DNA from: Bacillus gobiensis
Lineage (GTDB): Bacteria > Bacillota > Bacilli > Bacillales > Bacillaceae
Assembly: GCF_001278705.1 (NCBI RefSeq)
Contig: NZ_CP012600.1
Coordinates: 4,003,417-4,067,416 of the forward strand
Direction: 5' to 3'
DNA length: 64,000 nucleotides
Shown piece by piece: positions 61,645 to 64,000 of the stretch (position 1 is the stretch's first letter; the number at the start of each line of letters is the position of its first letter). Below the pieces are notes generated by a model. That model saw only the letters and a list, made by a program, of their open reading frames with translations, did no database searches and was not told the DNA's origin. Made by a program: the position numbers and the translations under genes.

Positions 61645-63222
61645 ATGTATCGAGTTGTTATCGTTGATGACGAACCGATCAGTCGCAATGGAATTGAAGC
61701 CTATATCGATTGGGAAAAGGAAGGTATGTCGGTAGAAGCTATTTGTGCCAGTGGGGAAGCGGCCTTGAATACAATAAAAAATCGTTCCGTTGATATTCTC
61801 ATTACAGATATCCTCATGCCTGTAATGAACGGAATTGAACTGATGAAGCAAGCGTTCGAGCTTGAACCTAATCTCAAAGTTATTATGCTTAGTAGCTACA
61901 GTGATTTTGAATATGTAAGAGAGGGTCTCAAGCTAGGCGCTGTCGATTACATGCTAAAGTCTGCATTAGAACCGGAAGATCTTCTAGCCGTCCTGCATCG
62001 TTGTATTTATATGCTGGAGGAAGAACGAAGAAAAGAAGCGGAATTTTATCATTATCAACATGAGGCAATTTACAAGGAACGGAAATATATCGAGCAGGAA
62101 ATCAAAAGGCTGATGGTTCAAGAACAATTTTCACATTCATCAATGGATTGGGCTCCTGCATGGTTAAAACAACATCGATATGCTTGTATCTACCTTACGT
62201 TGGACCGGGTGAATGAATTAAGGGAAAATCAAGGATATCTGCACGTTCAATTATTATTGGAAGAATTGCAGGAAATGTTTTATGAGCAGGTAGATGAAGG
62301 CTGCGCGATGTTGTCAGGTGAAAGAAGTTTATTTATATTAATTCCAGAAAGCGTACGTAATTGGGGTCTCAGGCTTCTCCGATTGAAACGATTCGTTGAA
62401 ACTGAATTAGACATTTCCATTTCTGCCGGCTATAAGATTGAGCAGGGAATATCCCGAGTTCTAAAGGGATTATTCGATAGCCGCACTGCTTGCCAAAGAA
62501 AATTTTTCGAAGGCTTAGGTCGCATATATCGATGGAAGGGACCATCCTTAAACGAGGAAACAAAAAAGCCTGAAACAGAGCCGCCTGATTGGGACCCCTT
62601 TTTCGAAATTATTCGTAACGGGGATCCGGTTCACACTGCGGTTGAATTTGCGAGTAATCATTGGGAAAATAAACGATTGGAACCGGAACAAATAAAACAA
62701 GAGGCTTACGAGCTTTTTAACGACATGAATAAACTGCAAGGAGAGTCAGGGCAGCTTCTTTCTGAACAGCTTGTTTTGCTTGAAAGGTCAGAAACATTAG
62801 AGGAAATAACATTGCTTCTGAAATGTGGATTGGAAGAAATCGGAAGGACCTTTATCCCTAGACTTCCCGATAATGGAAACGGGGGGCAGCTGATTACAAA
62901 GGCGTTGGATTATATTGCCGATCATTATAAAGAGAACGTAACACTGCAGAGCGTAGCGGATACAGTGCATGTCAGTAAAAATTATTTCAGCATTCTTTTT
63001 AAAAAACAAACAGGCTATAACTTTATCGATTATCTGATGGAAATGAGAATAAGGGAAGCTAAGCGGCTCTTGATTGAAGAGAACAGCCGTATTTATGATG
63101 TTGCTGAAACCGCCGGATTCAATAGTGTGAAATATTTCAACAAGCTGTTTAAAAAAATGACCGGACTTACCCCGTTAGAATATAGGGAAAAGCACAAGGA
63201 AGCAGGTTCGTATATAGTTTAA
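61645..63222 (+). CDS. YesN-type response regulator with AraC helix-turn-helix
   Basis: This 525-residue protein has an N-terminal receiver domain (VVIVDDEPISRNGIEAYIDW; phospho-acceptor Asp 55 in LITDILMPVMNG; Lys 105 in DYMLKSALEPEDL), a middle region, and a C-terminal AraC DNA-binding domain (residues about 420-525: NVTLQSVADTVHVSKNYFSILFKKQTGYNFIDYLMEMRIREAKRLL). This is the standard partner of YesM-type kinases such as the one at 55275. ATG 61645 is chosen because GGAGGAG (61633-61639) is 5 bases upstream. Likely targets are the GH97 gene and a sugar importer. Confidence 0.93.
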   Translation: MYRVVIVDDEPISRNGIEAYIDWEKEGMSVEAICASGEAALNTIKNRSVDILITDILMPVMNGIELMKQAFELEPNLKVIMLSSYSDFEYVREGLKLGAVDYMLKSALEPEDLLAVLHRCIYMLEEERRKEAEFYHYQHEAIYKERKYIEQEIKRLMVQEQFSHSSMDWAPAWLKQHRYACIYLTLDRVNELRENQGYLHVQLLLEELQEMFYEQVDEGCAMLSGERSLFILIPESVRNWGLRLLRLKRFVETELDISISAGYKIEQGISRVLKGLFDSRTACQRKFFEGLGRIYRWKGPSLNEETKKPETEPPDWDPFFEIIRNGDPVHTAVEFASNHWENKRLEPEQIKQEAYELFNDMNKLQGESGQLLSEQLVLLERSETLEEITLLLKCGLEEIGRTFIPRLPDNGNGGQLITKALDYIADHYKENVTLQSVADTVHVSKNYFSILFKKQTGYNFIDYLMEMRIREAKRLLIEENSRIYDVAETAGFNSVKYFNKLFKKMTGLTPLEYREKHKEAGSYIV

Positions 63223-63260
63223 CAAGTTGGCGTTTAAAATTAGAATTAGCTCAGATACGG

Positions 63261-63294
63261 AAAAAGGACGTGAATCCCATTGATTCATGTCCTT
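63261..63294. terminator. Terminator between the response regulator and lactate permease genes
   Basis: AAGGAC-G-TGAATC pairs with GATTCA-T-GTCCTT around a 5-base loop. An A-run lies to the left (a T-run on the minus strand) and a short T-rich stretch to the right. It serves the two convergent genes. Confidence 0.8.
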
Positions 63295-63308
63295 CTTGTG
63301 TAATTACT

Positions 63309-64000
63309 TTATATCCCGAATAATGATAACAAATAAGTCCAGGCAGCAATGATCACAAGCAATAAAAGACTGTACTTAATCGTCATGCGCAAAAGCGTAG
63401 ATTCCTGCCCTGTTTCGTTAACAGAAGCCGTGGCAATTGCAATGGATTGCGGTGAAATTAGCTTTGCCATGACACCTCCGCTCGTATTGGCAGCAAGTAG
63501 CAGAGAAGAACTTGTGCCGATTTGTACTCCTGTTACCACTTGGAGGTTGCCGAACAGAGCGTTGCTGCTGACGACAGAGCCGGTGATAAATACGCCGATC
63601 CAGCCAAGAACAGGTGATAACAGCGGGAACATATCTCCTGTTTTTGCGAGGGCAAGACCAATTGAAGAGGAAAGCCCTGCATAATTGGCAAGGTTCGCAA
63701 ATCCCATAATAAGACAGATGGTTATGATCGGAACCTTAAGCTCTTTCAGAGTATCCCCTAAACCTTTAAAGCCTTGTTTGACATTCATATTCCTGCTTAG
63801 TACAACTGTTATCAAGCAAGCAATAAGGATTGCTGTCCCTGTGGCAGAAATGAAATCAAGCTTAAAGATGGCTGCCAATGGCGCTTCTGCTCCGGCGATC
63901 GGGGGGACTTTGACCACTTGGCCGTCCAGTCCGGGAATAGGCAAGAGCATGGTTGTTTTTTGCAAAATGCCGCCTTCAGTGAATAGATCTTTAAACGCAG
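63309..64000 (-). CDS. L-lactate permease, C-terminal part (partial)
   Basis: The frame is open from the window edge to a stop at 63309 and encodes the last 230 or so residues of an LctP/LldP-family permease. Visible parts are [84 protein letters not shown] and [21 protein letters not shown], all strongly conserved in lactate/glycolate permeases. It imports L-lactate with protons. The N-terminal half lies beyond base 64000. Confidence 0.93.
   Translation of the reverse strand, partial: AFKDLFTEGGILQKTTMLLPIPGLDGQVVKVPPIAGAEAPLAAIFKLDFISATGTAILIACLITVVLSRNMNVKQGFKGLGDTLKELKVPIITICLIMGFANLANYAGLSSSIGLALAKTGDMFPLLSPVLGWIGVFITGSVVSSNALFGNLQVVTGVQIGTSSSLLLAANTSGGVMAKLISPQSIAIATASVNETGQESTLLRMTIKYSLLLLVIIAAWTYLLSLFGI

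Overview
The window reads as a chromosomal segment of a Bacillaceae bacterium (Bacillus-type, moderately low GC). The main reasons are gene content and order matching Bacillus families (iol operon, iolR, tcyABC, rocD, ydbS-ydbT, yunE-yunG, a bioY-ligase-thiolase unit, a Rap-Phr pair), strong AGGAGG-type ribosome binding sites, and many TTG and GTG starts. I see no rRNA, tRNA, CRISPR array or prophage. Most of it is carbohydrate-catabolic and regulatory accessory DNA.

Layout. 1-10335: 3' end of iolA, then iolB-C-D-E-(iolT-type transporter)-G-H-I-J. The remains of a second iolH-like gene lie between H and I. The operon ends at a bidirectional terminator facing the convergent iolR repressor gene. 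11271-17449: a DedA protein, a MarR-GNAT fusion with palindromic operators, an MFS carrier, a GNAT enzyme and the YdbS/YdbT membrane pair. 17457-18157: scarred DNA with an IS-end-like element, a 45-bp tandem repeat and a truncated alcohol dehydrogenase, followed by a MerR regulator and a Na/phosphate cotransporter. 20784-22041: a Rap phosphatase with an overlapping Phr pheromone precursor. 22136-26614: a cystine ABC transporter (tcyCBA), a DinB remnant, and a tetR-MBL hydrolase-DUF2568 operon with three palindromic operators upstream. 27200-31248: an amidohydrolase with a sugar-type ABC importer lacking its own ATPase. 31324-35315: GrpB, TrhO, RocD and an SDR. 35529-39833: a LacI-controlled alpha-glucoside unit (GH13 enzyme, H+ symporter, repressor). 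40054-45918: yunE-yunG, an AhpD-like protein and an ascorbate-type PTS (IIC, IIB) with a BglG-type activator. 46162-49727: GNAT, small lipoprotein, DUF2207 membrane protein, methyltransferase. 49940-55156: a dehydrogenase, then BirA-operator-bioB-bioY-acyl-CoA ligase-thiolase. 55275-63222: a YesM-type kinase, a solute-binding lipoprotein, a GH97 enzyme on the other strand and a YesN-type regulator. 63309-64000: the C-terminal part of an L-lactate permease.

The iol genes form an almost complete myo-inositol route from uptake (IolT) to acetyl-CoA (IolA), with the regulator adjacent. The LacI and YesMN units look like two separate alpha-glucan/oligosaccharide systems. The biotin unit carries only bioB of the core pathway plus a transporter and an acyl-CoA ligase/thiolase pair of unknown role.

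Most notable: two intergenic arrays of 9-bp TGTGCAATT-type motifs at exactly 21-bp spacing (41910-42077 and 49743-49889); a thiolase gene that apparently starts with ATT and lacks the usual second catalytic cysteine; a Rap-Phr pair whose precursor contains RNQT; a triple TAACC-N3-GGTTA operator cluster; and a split kinase/lipoprotein/regulator set around a GH97 gene.
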